Source of the DNA: Candidatus Aminicenantota bacterium
GTDB taxonomy: Bacteria > Acidobacteriota > Aminicenantia > UBA2199
Direction of reading: 5' to 3'
Length of the DNA: 25,037 nucleotides
NCBI GenBank assembly: GCA_030639705.1
Contig: DAOWKX010000035.1
Span: forward strand, 1 to 25,037
The translations under genes were made by a program, and so were the position numbers. Numbering within the stretch: position 1 is the first letter of the stretch; the number at the start of each line of letters is the position of its first letter. Below are positions 1 to 7,613 of this stretch, piece by piece. The notes beneath the pieces are model-generated. The model searched no databases, was not told where the DNA came from, and saw only the letters and a list, made by a program, of their open reading frames with translations.

Positions 1-850
1 AAAATCGCTGCCAATAGTCATCGGTACTCATTTTATGACCATGGCTGAATCCATATCCCGGTTTTTCAAACGGAAATTGTTGATAAAAACTTCTTCTTTC
101 CCCGCCCATAAAATTGATATCACCGGTCTGAATATAGTTAAAGAGGAAAAAACCAGAACAAACCAGAATAGAAATGAAGGTTAGAATCAAAAATTTTTTC
201 CACTGCTTTTTAAATAATATAATCAAATAAAGTATCCCAATCGGTATAACCGGTGTTGCTTTTGAAAAAACCACAGTAGCGAAGAAAAATGCCGATAGAT
301 AAAACCAGCGGGGATTTTTAAATTCATAAAAAAAGAAGAACAAACCGGCAAAGATAAAGAAAAAATTGAACAAATCTGCGGTTAGCCAGGACATATAGAT
401 GGGCACCACCGAGGTCAAAATAAATATCACTGAAAAAATGAAGCTTTGTTTGGACGGGTGATATTGTTTTAATAAAAGATAACCCATCCATATGGACAGA
501 AATAGCATCAATCCGTTGAATAAAAACAAACCCCGTACATCAAATAGCCTGAAAAAAGGAGCTGCAAAAAGCGGATAGGCAAAGGATTTTGCATAACTGA
601 GTTCCCCGTGGGAGCCCTTTTTTAGAAAAAGCCCTTCCGGACCTCTTTCGAATCGTTCATATATCCGGATAATATCATTTCGGGTATATTTCAAATCCAG
701 GTCATAGGCGAGACTTTGGATGATGGCAAAATAGGACCCCTCATCAGCATAAAAGCGCCACTTCATTCGCTTTCTCTGGTCTATGGCCAATGAGGAAAAA
801 AAAATGAATAAAAACAAAAAAATAAAAAAATATCGTATATGTTTGTTCAC
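1..850 (-). CDS. GT-C-type membrane glycosyltransferase-like protein, N-terminal part (runs off left edge)
   Basis: Reading the minus strand from a GTG at 850 gives about 283 uninterrupted residues that continue beyond base 1, so the C-terminus is missing. The protein starts with a hydrophobic segment (about residues 6-23), followed by a non-cytoplasmic-looking loop with YADEGSY at 35-40 (D36-E37), then several long Phe/Leu/Ile-rich membrane segments. This topology, with an acidic pair just after the first membrane helix, is typical of GT-C / ArnT-PMT (GT39-like) enzymes that use polyprenyl-phosphate sugars. Donor and acceptor cannot be told. The GTG start follows the STAS gene stop by 17 bases, with AAAAGGG about 12 bases upstream and an in-frame TAG before it. 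It probably shares a transcript with the STAS gene. An assignment to unknown polytopic membrane protein is the alternative. Confidence 0.7.
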   Translation of the reverse strand, partial: MNKHIRYFFIFLFLFIFFSSLAIDQRKRMKWRFYADEGSYFAIIQSLAYDLDLKYTRNDIIRIYERFERGPEGLFLKKGSHGELSYAKSFAYPLFAAPFFRLFDVRGLFLFNGLMLFLSIWMGYLLLKQYHPSKQSFIFSVIFILTSVVPIYMSWLTADLFNFFFIFAGLFFFFYEFKNPRWFYLSAFFFATVVFSKATPVIPIGILYLIILFKKQWKKFLILTFISILVCSGFFLFNYIQTGDINFMGGERRSFYQQFPFEKPGYGFSHGHKMSTDDYWQRF

Positions 851-867
851 TAAAAAGTGAAACCCTT

Positions 868-1203
868 TTAAAAACTATTCACTGCCTTTTCTTCATCCTC
901 AAAGGTTTCAAAAACAGTAATTAATTTTGTAACTGATAAAAGATCATGGACTTTCTGGGTTAAGTTGACTATCTTGACCATACCTCCCTCTTTTTTTACA
1001 GAGGTATATGATCTAACCACTTCTCCAAGCCCGGTGGAATCGAGATAAGGAACATGATCGAAATTCAGAATCAAATTTTTTTCATTTGCTTTAATTGAAT
1101 CATTTATCGCTTCTCTCAGTTCATCAATTCCTTCCCCTATCAGAATCTTTCCCTTTAAATCAAAAATGGTTACGCCACCCTTTTTCCTTTTCTCAATCTT
1201 CAT
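868..1203 (-). CDS. STAS-domain protein (anti-sigma factor antagonist-like)
   Basis: The 111-residue protein is a single STAS domain, the fold of SpoIIAA/RsbV anti-anti-sigma factors. The strand VPYLDSTGLG (51-60) carries the diagnostic D-S-T-G-L-G loop; S56 is the position phosphorylated by the partner anti-sigma kinase in studied family members. Length is normal for a stand-alone STAS protein. The ATG at 1203 is supported by AGGAG (bases 1211-1215) 7 bases upstream. No RsbW-type kinase, PP2C phosphatase or sigma factor is encoded nearby, so its partner must be elsewhere and the pathway controlled is unknown. It lies between a lipoprotein gene and a membrane glycosyltransferase on the same strand and has its own predicted promoter. 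Confidence 0.9.
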   Translation of the reverse strand: MKIEKRKKGGVTIFDLKGKILIGEGIDELREAINDSIKANEKNLILNFDHVPYLDSTGLGEVVRSYTSVKKEGGMVKIVNLTQKVHDLLSVTKLITVFETFEDEEKAVNSF

Positions 1204-1244
1204 ATTGCTTCTCCTTTTTATTGTTTATGGAAATTTTGTTTTTA

Positions 1245-1273
1245 TTTATAACACAATCAATATCAATTTACAA
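1245..1273 (-). promoter_or_regulatory. Sigma-70-type promoter for the STAS gene
   Basis: On the minus strand TTGTAA (1273-1268) and TATAAA (1250-1245) are separated by 17 bases. This matches the -35/-10 consensus at 4 of 6 and 5 of 6 positions. The predicted transcription start near 1238 gives a leader of about 35 bases including the AGGAG ribosome site. It sits in the gap after the lipoprotein stop at 1298, so STAS and the glycosyltransferase gene can be expressed apart from the lipoprotein. Confidence 0.55.
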
Positions 1274-1297
1274 TAAATAAATAATTAACAAAATATA

Positions 1298-2320
1298 CTA
1301 TTCGGTTTCCGTCGGCTGCATAAACCCAGAGGATTTTTCTTTAACTTTTTTCTGTAATTTTTTTACCAGTTCATCGGAAATAGAGAATGTCAATTTTATA
1401 TTATCAGCGGAAGAGGTTAAATTGATATTACTGACCAGTTCAGCCACTTCAGGTCCCGCCAGCACGGCCATGCCTTTTAGTCCGTTCAACAGGTTTACAA
1501 TCTGTTTGTTGGATTCCTCATCTTTTGAAATCAGTTTAATCTCCCCGCTCCATGCCAGATTCTCATAATTAATGAAACCATGCAGAATTTCCGCCTTACT
1601 CAAATCCATTTTAAATGGAGCACCCTGGGGTTGGGCTTCCTTTAAATTTTCCGGAAAATCAAATACAAAACTCATCAAGGTGTTCGCCTTGAGCTGGCCC
1701 AGGAAAGGTTTCAGCCGGGAATTATCCAATATGTTTTTGCCACCTTTCTGTTCCAGGTCAATAATTGATTCTATATTTTTTTGGTTACCTAAAACAATGA
1801 CTTTGGTATTAAAAAAAGATAGTGTGATATCTTCCCCTTTTCTGGATTTAATCTTGTAGAGCATTTGGCCCTGATATTCCTCTGTTTCATATTTTTCGCC
1901 TTTTTCTCTGATAAAATTCAAGATTTTTTCTTTATCATAATTTAAAGCAATAACAGCAGCAAAATCTTTTCCCACATCACCACGCATATCAAGAGAATCA
2001 AACATGGCAACAACCATGGTCTTCAAATCTTTTTCTGGATCAATACCGGTTTGATCAATAAATTCCAGATAATCTTTGAAAGACTCTTTTTCCGTCTCCA
2101 TTTGACCGGTCTTGACCTTTTCCATTTGCTCCTTAAAAATATCCAGCTGGGTGATCCTCTGTAGATTCATTGCAAAAATACCAGTTGCTTTTTCCGGGAT
2201 TAAGGTGAGTAAATCCTGAACACCTGCCAGATCTGCTGTGGTTTTTTCACCGCAGCCTGATACTCCCAGTAATGCCAGCATAAGCAGTAAAGTAGGGAAT
2301 GCCACAATAAATTTCCTCAT
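1298..2320 (-). CDS. Predicted lipoprotein of unknown function (340 aa)
   Basis: The product begins MRKF and has a hydrophobic stretch (4-19) ending in LGVSGC, a lipobox with C23 as the lipid-modified cysteine; residue +2 is Gly, not Asp, which favours outer-membrane sorting under the E. coli rule. The rest is soluble, with recurring phrases such as LLTLIPEKATGIFAMNL near the mature N-terminus and alternating strands and charged helices. This resembles DUF3352-type periplasmic proteins in general style only; no catalytic motif is recognised. The start at 2320 is chosen because AGGAGG lies 5 bases upstream and the signal peptide begins there. A longer reading frame to 2584 exists but would run into the divergent glmU-like gene. 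Function unknown. Confidence 0.85.
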   Translation of the reverse strand: MRKFIVAFPTLLLMLALLGVSGCGEKTTADLAGVQDLLTLIPEKATGIFAMNLQRITQLDIFKEQMEKVKTGQMETEKESFKDYLEFIDQTGIDPEKDLKTMVVAMFDSLDMRGDVGKDFAAVIALNYDKEKILNFIREKGEKYETEEYQGQMLYKIKSRKGEDITLSFFNTKVIVLGNQKNIESIIDLEQKGGKNILDNSRLKPFLGQLKANTLMSFVFDFPENLKEAQPQGAPFKMDLSKAEILHGFINYENLAWSGEIKLISKDEESNKQIVNLLNGLKGMAVLAGPEVAELVSNINLTSSADNIKLTFSISDELVKKLQKKVKEKSSGFMQPTETE

Positions 2321-2325
2321 TTTAG

Positions 2326-2331
2326 CCTCCT
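2326..2331 (-). promoter_or_regulatory. Shine-Dalgarno AGGAGG deciding the lipoprotein start
   Basis: A perfect AGGAGG on the minus strand lies 5 bases before the ATG at 2320. It selects this ATG over the in-frame starts further upstream, which lack such a site. Confidence 0.85.
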
Positions 2332-2502
2332 CATACATTCCATGAATATACGCTTTTGAAAAAATGACAACTAATGTCGAACAATTATCATAACATATTT
2401 TTAGATTTAATAAAATATAAGTGAAAAAATTTTCCAAATAAAATATAAATTTATGAACAACGACCATCATACCCAAACAATCCACTATCATCCTCCCGGT
2501 CA

Positions 2503-2531
2503 TTGACAATTCCTGTAAATCAAAATAGAAT
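2503..2531 (+). promoter_or_regulatory. Consensus promoter of the glmU-like gene, with a leaderless layout
   Basis: TTGACA (2503-2508) and TAGAAT (2526-2531) are 17 bases apart, a near-perfect sigma-70 promoter. Only 6 bases separate the -10 box from the ATG at 2538, so the expected transcription start falls on or within a base or two of the A of the start codon, and no Shine-Dalgarno site could be transcribed. The gene is inferred to have a leaderless mRNA. Confidence 0.7.
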
Positions 2532-2537
2532 AAAAAA

Positions 2538-3506
2538 ATGAACCAAGCCATTAAAGCTGTTACTCTCGCTGCGGGAAAATCCAAACGAATGAAATCCTGC
2601 CATTCAAAAATGGTCCATCAAATCCTGGGAAAGGAGGTAATTAACATCCTTCTGGATGCTTTTGTCGAAAGTGGAATCTCAGAAGAAGATCTGATAATTA
2701 TAACCGGAAAGGATAATCAAGCCATAAAAAAAGTGATAAATAAAAAGGTCAGTTTTGTGATTCAAGAAGAACAACTCGGGACAGCTCATGCATTACTCAG
2801 TGCAAAAAATCAACTGATGAATTTTCAGGGCAATTTAATCGTTACAGTAGGAGATAATCCCCATATATCCGGTTCGGATATTAAAAAGCTGATCGATCAC
2901 CACCAAGCAGAAAAATCTCACTGTACACTTTTAACAGCTGTTTTTCCAAAAGAACCGCCTCCTTACGGACGGGTAATACGTGATAAAGATCATAGGGTGG
3001 TCGGTGTGGTTGAAGAAATCGATGCCAGCCCGGACCAGCTTCAGATTAAAGAAGTAAATGCGTCGGTATATATATTCAATTGCAAAAGTGTTTTTCCGCT
3101 GCTCTCCGAGATAAACAACCATAACCAAAAAATGGAATATTATTTAACTGATATCGTTGGTATTCTGGTAGAAAAAAAGCTCAAAATCAGTTCTGTCATT
3201 GCAGAGAATTACTGGACCTCAATCGGTATCAATAACCGGTGGGATCTTCAACAGGCTCAGAAGAGACTAAATGAGAGAAATCAAAAGAGAATGGCCCTGG
3301 AAAGGGGAGTAACCATTCTCCAGCCCGAAACCGTAACCATCGAATTCGGGGTTGAGATCGGAAGGGATACCATTATTTATCCATCTACCTATATTGCCTC
3401 CGGTACCTCAATCGGAAAAAATTGTCGAATCGGCCCCTTTGTTTATTTAAAAAACGTAACCATTCAAGACAGTAGCAATATTTCTTTTAAAAAACAATTG
3501 GAATAA
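2538..3506 (+). CDS. GlmU-type sugar-1-phosphate uridyltransferase, acetyltransferase domain truncated
   Basis: Residues 1-240 match the N-terminal pyrophosphorylase domain of GlmU, which makes UDP-GlcNAc from UTP and GlcNAc-1-P: LAAGKSKRMKS at 10-20 (nucleotide loop), K24 in the usual Lys position, QLGTAHA at 79-85, GDNP with metal-ligand D106, YGR at 143-145, EVNAS at 172-176, YYLTD at 201-205 and INNR at 231-234. From about 256 a left-handed beta helix begins but stops after roughly four coils, giving 322 residues against about 456 for E. coli GlmU. The acetyl-CoA-binding half is absent, so only uridyltransfer is expected. No remnant of the missing half follows, as the next gene begins 27 bases later. 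It may be a monofunctional salvage enzyme rather than the main GlmU. Substrate could be GlcNAc-1-P or another hexose-1-P. Confidence 0.85.
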   Translation: MNQAIKAVTLAAGKSKRMKSCHSKMVHQILGKEVINILLDAFVESGISEEDLIIITGKDNQAIKKVINKKVSFVIQEEQLGTAHALLSAKNQLMNFQGNLIVTVGDNPHISGSDIKKLIDHHQAEKSHCTLLTAVFPKEPPPYGRVIRDKDHRVVGVVEEIDASPDQLQIKEVNASVYIFNCKSVFPLLSEINNHNQKMEYYLTDIVGILVEKKLKISSVIAENYWTSIGINNRWDLQQAQKRLNERNQKRMALERGVTILQPETVTIEFGVEIGRDTIIYPSTYIASGTSIGKNCRIGPFVYLKNVTIQDSSNISFKKQLE

Positions 3507-3533
3507 AAGTGATTGAAAATTGGCCGTGATTCA

Positions 3534-4625
3534 ATGAAAATTAAATCATCTGCTCCCGGCAGGATCTGTTTGTTCGGAGAACATCAGGATTATATGGGTT
3601 TTTCAGTCATTGCTGCTGCTATTGATCTGAGAATATCTATTGAAGGTACCGTTGTGGACGGGAATGAAGTCACACTTGATCTTTTGGACCTGAAAAAAAA
3701 TCTCACATTTTCTCTCAAAAATATCATCTATACCCGGGAGCGTGATTATTTTAAAAGTACCATTCAGGTATTAAAAAACAAAAAGCTATTCAAAGAAAAA
3801 AAAATCAAAGCCCGGGTACAGGGGAATATACCGATTCAATCGGGTACCTCGTCCTCATCCGCTATGGTTGTGGCCTGGACCGGATTTTTACTCCAATGCG
3901 GCGATGATGGCGAAAAGAACACCCACTCTCCTGAAGAAATTGCAGAATATGCCTATCTGGCAGAAGTAGAAGAATTTGGAGAAAGTGGCGGGCGCATGGA
4001 TCAATATACATCAGCCCTCGGAGGCATCGTACATATCGATTTTAATCATAAAAGCAAGATCACACCACTCCCCATCCACATGAAAGAATTTGTTCTTGGA
4101 GATTCTCTCCAGCCCAAGGATACCCAGAAAACCCTGAAGCGGATTCGAACCGGTCAGGAAATGGGGATAGAGGAATTAAAAAAATATCTTCATTGCCAGG
4201 ACAAGATGCACATTCACCATACCGACGCGGAACCGTATTTTGATCGGATTTCATCATCATATCAACCCTATCTTCGAGCGGTACTGAAAAACCGCCAGAT
4301 CACCTCGCTAGCAAAAGAGGAGTTGTTAAAAAAATCCGCAGATTTAACTAAACTGGCAGCATTAATGAATTCCCATCATGAAGTATTGAGAGATGAACTG
4401 AAGCTATCAACCACTAAAATAGAAAATATGATAGAACAATCCATGAAAGCCGGTGCCCTGGCTGCCAAGATCAACGGATCCGGTGAAGGGGGGTGTATGT
4501 TTGCTTTCTGCCCGGGAAAGCAGCAAGCCGTTACCGAAGCGATTAAACATGCAGGAGGAAAACCCTATATCATTAACATAGGCAAAGGTCTGGACGTAAA
4601 AATTATCGACCGAAGAGCGAATTGA
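3534..4625 (+). CDS. Galactokinase-like GHMP family sugar kinase
   Basis: The protein has all GHMP kinase landmarks: PGRICLFGEHQDYMG at 8-22 (galactokinase-type motif, with E, H and D contacting the sugar), the phosphate-binding motif PIQSGTSSSSA at 100-110, GGRMDQYTSALGG at 152-164 with D156 as the likely catalytic base, and a C-terminal INGSGEGGCMFAF glycine motif. It should phosphorylate a sugar at C1 using ATP. The exact sugar (galactose, N-acetylhexosamine or other) is not determined by these motifs. The ATG at 3534 (363 aa) is preferred to the in-frame TTG at 3513 because homology begins right after it; neither has a strong ribosome site. The gene lies 27 bases after the uridyltransferase and 1 base before the next gene, so the three are likely co-transcribed. 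Kinase plus pyrophosphorylase suggests sugar salvage to a UDP-sugar. Confidence 0.85.
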   Translation: MKIKSSAPGRICLFGEHQDYMGFSVIAAAIDLRISIEGTVVDGNEVTLDLLDLKKNLTFSLKNIIYTRERDYFKSTIQVLKNKKLFKEKKIKARVQGNIPIQSGTSSSSAMVVAWTGFLLQCGDDGEKNTHSPEEIAEYAYLAEVEEFGESGGRMDQYTSALGGIVHIDFNHKSKITPLPIHMKEFVLGDSLQPKDTQKTLKRIRTGQEMGIEELKKYLHCQDKMHIHHTDAEPYFDRISSSYQPYLRAVLKNRQITSLAKEELLKKSADLTKLAALMNSHHEVLRDELKLSTTKIENMIEQSMKAGALAAKINGSGEGGCMFAFCPGKQQAVTEAIKHAGGKPYIINIGKGLDVKIIDRRAN

Positions 4626-4626
4626 T

Positions 4627-5493
4627 ATGAAAATAGAAACCGCTAGCTTATCTGAATTGAAGCTTGATAATGCTTACGATTTATCATTTCCACTCAAGCC
4701 CGAAATTTTCAAGGGATTCAATCTTAAATTTCCACAGTTTCCGGAGCTCATCATAAACCAGGATCGTGCCATCATTTTTGGAATAGATGCCTATTATTTC
4801 TACAAATCACAGAATCGTAAAATAGTGACCGTTCTCAAAACCAATGTATCTTTAAAGGAGGGTCTGTTTTTAAATTTCAATCTAAAAGAAAAATTTTTTG
4901 GGCTCAATTTATATGAAAAATTAAGCTTTCTAAAAAAAGTCCTGGGCCTGTCCAGTCCCCGGGAAATCCATGAAAAAACCAATATCAATCTGACCATCAA
5001 TAGAGAACTACTGGACAGATTGGATATACTTACCGGACATGAGTTCAAGAAAATATTAATGGATGATAAAATCCACTTAAAGACCGCGGTTCGAATCTGT
5101 TCTTTTAAAAAAAAAGATAGGGATTCCTTGATCCAGCTATTTGATGGTGTTCACTTTTCCAGGACTTACCAGCTGCAAATAATTGATTTGATGGAAGAGA
5201 TGATGTTTCGCGATAAAACATCTGTCGAAGCAATTTTGAAAAAAATTAACCTGCAAACCTTGATATCGTCTGAAAACCCCCAGCAGAAAATCTTAAAGGG
5301 AATGTGGTCGTTCCGGTTCCCTGAATTCCAGAAAGCTGAAAAAAAATGGAAAACAGAAATCAAAAAATTAAAATTATCTCCCAATATGCAAATCAAACAT
5401 TCATTGTTTTTCGAAAAAAAAAAGATTCACTTAATCCTCTCTCTTGAAAATCTAAAAGCCCTTGAGAATCTCTTTGAAAAATTAAAAAAGTAA
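4627..5493 (+). CDS. Diverged ParB-like protein (288 aa)
   Basis: The order of elements follows ParB: an N-terminal strand segment with PELIINQDRAIIFGIDAYYF near 38-57, where ParB has its CTP-binding GERR-type box, then an all-helical middle (about 100-205) in which LDRLDILTGHEF and KIHLKTAVRIC resemble the ParB helix-turn-helix core. The ERR residues of the CTP box are missing, so CTP-switch clamping as in chromosomal ParB is doubtful. The last 80 residues are Lys-rich. No ParA gene or parS-like cluster adjoins it; the preceding sugar kinase stop is 1 base before its ATG. Similarity was judged by eye and is weak. It could be a DNA-binding regulator of the sugar genes or an unrelated helical protein. 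Confidence 0.5.
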   Translation: MKIETASLSELKLDNAYDLSFPLKPEIFKGFNLKFPQFPELIINQDRAIIFGIDAYYFYKSQNRKIVTVLKTNVSLKEGLFLNFNLKEKFFGLNLYEKLSFLKKVLGLSSPREIHEKTNINLTINRELLDRLDILTGHEFKKILMDDKIHLKTAVRICSFKKKDRDSLIQLFDGVHFSRTYQLQIIDLMEEMMFRDKTSVEAILKKINLQTLISSENPQQKILKGMWSFRFPEFQKAEKKWKTEIKKLKLSPNMQIKHSLFFEKKKIHLILSLENLKALENLFEKLKK

Positions 5494-5503
5494 ACATTAT
5501 TTG

Positions 5504-5530
5504 TTGACATAACACCGAGTATATTATAAT
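5504..5530 (+). promoter_or_regulatory. Promoter for the DUF948/YtxH pair
   Basis: A perfect TTGACA (5504-5509) and perfect TATAAT (5525-5530) are 15 bases apart, slightly shorter than optimal. The expected start near 5537 coincides with the first bases of the ribosome site AAGGGAG (5536-5542), so the leader is only about 11 bases before the ATG at 5548. Confidence 0.65.
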
Positions 5531-5547
5531 ATCTCAAGGGAGAAAAA

Positions 5548-5919
5548 ATGAACACAACTGTTCTGGTGGTTATTATCATCGTCGCTATCATATTATCTGT
5601 GGGATTTTTATTACTCATTTTTAGTTTGGTCCCGGCCATAAATGAATTGAAATTTCTTCTCAGAGATCTACAAAAAACATCCGGCGAAGCCCGGGATCTG
5701 GTCTTGAAATTAAAAGATGTGAGTGAAAAGGTAAACCAGGATATTGAAAAAGTGGACTCCATCCTGGATTCTTCGAAAGAAACAGTAGAAAGTGTCTCAA
5801 AATCTTTAAAGTTTCTCAATAAAAATGTATTAAGGCATTCAGCCGGAATCTTTGCTTTATTACCGGCAATGAAATTCGGCTGGGGTGTGGTAAAAAAATA
5901 TAAAGGAGGTAAACGATAA
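5548..5919 (+). CDS. DUF948 (YtxG-like) membrane-anchored coiled-coil protein
   Basis: This 123-residue protein has one N-terminal membrane helix (about 4-28), followed by a heptad-rich helix (about 32-92) with many Lys, Asp and Glu residues, and a short basic tail. This is the layout of DUF948 proteins such as B. subtilis YtxG, whose molecular function is unknown. GGGAG lies just before the ATG. The following YtxH-like gene starts directly after the stop (TAAATG), echoing the ytxG-ytxH pairing of stress operons in Bacillus. A role in envelope stress or scaffolding is inference only. Confidence 0.75.
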   Translation: MNTTVLVVIIIVAIILSVGFLLLIFSLVPAINELKFLLRDLQKTSGEARDLVLKLKDVSEKVNQDIEKVDSILDSSKETVESVSKSLKFLNKNVLRHSAGIFALLPAMKFGWGVVKKYKGGKR

Positions 5920-6249
5920 ATGTCAGATGAACGTCATTCCGCCCTGGGAACTTTTATTACTTTTTTAACCGGTGCAGCAATTGGTGCAGGCCTTGCATTG
6001 TTATTTGCACCTCAGTCCGGTGAAGAAACCAGAAAAAAAATCAAAGAGATGACTGACAAAGTCTCAGATGAAGTTAAAGAAAATTACGAAAAAATCGGCA
6101 AAGAAACCCAAAAAGCCATTCAATCAGTAAAAGAGGCTTCTGATAAAGCGCTCACTCAGATTAAAGCATTTATGGATGGGGCCAAAGAAAATATAAAAAA
6201 GGAAACCGGCCAGGCTGTAAAGTCCTCCTCCAAAAAAAAAGGCAGTTAA
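5920..6249 (+). CDS. YtxH-domain membrane protein
   Basis: The protein has a short hydrophobic, glycine-rich segment (about 10-30) ending in LLFAPQSGEETRKKIKE, the hallmark of YtxH family proteins, then a long amphipathic charged helix to about residue 95 and a Ser/Lys-rich tail. Family members are small membrane-anchored proteins linked to general stress; no enzymatic role is known. The ATG directly abuts the stop of the DUF948 gene, and AAAGGAGGT (5903-5910) provides a strong ribosome site inside the end of that gene. Confidence 0.85.
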   Translation: MSDERHSALGTFITFLTGAAIGAGLALLFAPQSGEETRKKIKEMTDKVSDEVKENYEKIGKETQKAIQSVKEASDKALTQIKAFMDGAKENIKKETGQAVKSSSKKKGS

Positions 6250-6279
6250 CTGATCTAGTTTACACCACTTAACCTAAAA

Positions 6280-7566
6280 ATGAATATATCCCAAATAAAG
6301 GGGAGAGAAATACTCGACTCCAGAGGAAACCCCACAGTTGAAGTGGATATCCTTCTTGAATGCGGTATCCGGGCTACTGCTGCGGTTCCCTCCGGCGCAT
6401 CAACAGGAACCCACGAGGCCCTTGAACTCAGAGACGGGGATAAGAAAAGATATTTTGGAAAAGGTGTTCAAAAAGCAATCCAGAATATCAACCAGATTAT
6501 TTTCCCTGCTTTAGAAGGAAAAAGTGTTCTGCCTCAAACAAAAATCGATCACATTCTTTGTCAACTGGATGGAACCACAGACAAGCGTAACTTGGGTGCA
6601 AATGCAATCCTGGCCGTTTCAATGGCCGTAACCAAAGCCGCAGCCGAGTATTTTGACTTACCTCTTTACCAGTACATCGGCGGTGTGAATTCCTGTGAAT
6701 TGCCGGTTCCCATGCTCAATATCGTAAACGGAGGCTCCCATGCAGACAACAGCATTGATATTCAGGAATTTATGATCATGCCGGTTAGCGCCCCTAATTT
6801 CAGTGAATCTCTGAGGATGAGTGTAGAAATATTCCATACTTTAAAAGGCGTATTAAAAAAAAGCGGTCACACGACCTCAGTGGGAGATGAGGGTGGATTC
6901 GCCCCAAACTTGAATTCCAATGAAGAAGCTCTTCAAATCATTGTAAAGGCCATAAAAGAATCAGGATATGCACCGGGTAAAGATATATTTTTGGCCATTG
7001 ATTCGGCTGCATCGGAATTTTTTAACGGAGATAAGTATGTTTTTAAAAAATCCAGCGGTCAGATTTTAAATTCTTCCCAGATGGTGGACTATTATCAAAA
7101 ACTGGTGGATCAATTCCCGATCATTTCAATTGAAGACGGCCTGGCAGAAGATGACTGGGATGGATGGGAAATTCTTACCCGGAAGCTGGGTCAAAAAGTA
7201 CAGCTGGTGGGGGATGACCTTTTTGTCACCAACATGCAAAGACTCCAAAAGGGAATCAATCGGGGTATTACCAATTCAATACTCATCAAACTGAATCAAA
7301 TCGGAACCGTCACCGAAACCATTGAAACCATAAAAATGGCCCAGAAAAACAATTTCACCACCATTGTATCCCATCGATCCGGAGAGACTGAAGACACCTT
7401 CATTGCAGATCTGGCAGTTGGATTATCCACCGGCCAGATAAAAACCGGATCGGTATCCAGAAGTGAGCGGGTGGCCAAGTACAATCGCTTGCTCCGAATC
7501 GAAGAGGAACTGGGCTCGACCGCCTTATACAGCGGCATCAAAACATTTTACAACCTTAAAAAATAG
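6280..7566 (+). CDS. eno: Enolase (phosphopyruvate hydratase)
   Basis: Enolase interconverts 2-phosphoglycerate and phosphoenolpyruvate in glycolysis and gluconeogenesis. The 428-residue protein is full length. Seen directly are GREILDSRGNPTVEVD at the N-terminus, the flexible loop PSGASTGTHEA (37-47), GDEGGFAPN (202-210) with E204, metal ligands D241, E285 and D312, catalytic K337 within the signature ILIKLNQIGT, the SHRSGETED loop (364-372) and K388. Everything needed for activity is present. The start gives the usual N-terminus, but no convincing Shine-Dalgarno sequence precedes it. It lies 30 bases after the YtxH gene and may be read from that promoter. Confidence 0.98.
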   Translation: MNISQIKGREILDSRGNPTVEVDILLECGIRATAAVPSGASTGTHEALELRDGDKKRYFGKGVQKAIQNINQIIFPALEGKSVLPQTKIDHILCQLDGTTDKRNLGANAILAVSMAVTKAAAEYFDLPLYQYIGGVNSCELPVPMLNIVNGGSHADNSIDIQEFMIMPVSAPNFSESLRMSVEIFHTLKGVLKKSGHTTSVGDEGGFAPNLNSNEEALQIIVKAIKESGYAPGKDIFLAIDSAASEFFNGDKYVFKKSSGQILNSSQMVDYYQKLVDQFPIISIEDGLAEDDWDGWEILTRKLGQKVQLVGDDLFVTNMQRLQKGINRGITNSILIKLNQIGTVTETIETIKMAQKNNFTTIVSHRSGETEDTFIADLAVGLSTGQIKTGSVSRSERVAKYNRLLRIEEELGSTALYSGIKTFYNLKK

Positions 7567-7601
7567 ACCCGGACTACGGGACTTGTTTTTTGTATAATTA
7601 C

Positions 7602-7607
7602 GATAAT
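7602..7607 (+). promoter_or_regulatory. Possible -10 box for the radical SAM gene
   Basis: GATAAT (7602-7607) ends 6 bases before the ATG at 7614; a TATAAT also occurs at 7593-7598. No good -35 element lies at the right distance from either box, and no ribosome site precedes the ATG. Either a weak promoter giving a leaderless or nearly leaderless transcript, or simple AT-rich sequence between co-transcribed genes. Confidence 0.3.
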
Positions 7608-7613
7608 ATAAAA

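Noticed and set aside
2321..2584. Upstream extension of the lipoprotein reading frame to an ATG at 2584
   Set aside because: It would overlap the divergent glmU-like gene and its consensus promoter, and would bury the signal peptide and lipobox inside the protein; AGGAGG marks the ATG at 2320.
2931..3128. Antisense open frames within glmU-like and other genes
   Set aside because: They lie opposite well-conserved coding sequence, have no ribosome sites and show no recognisable protein features; the same applies to the many frames opposite mutA, mutB, eno and ligA.
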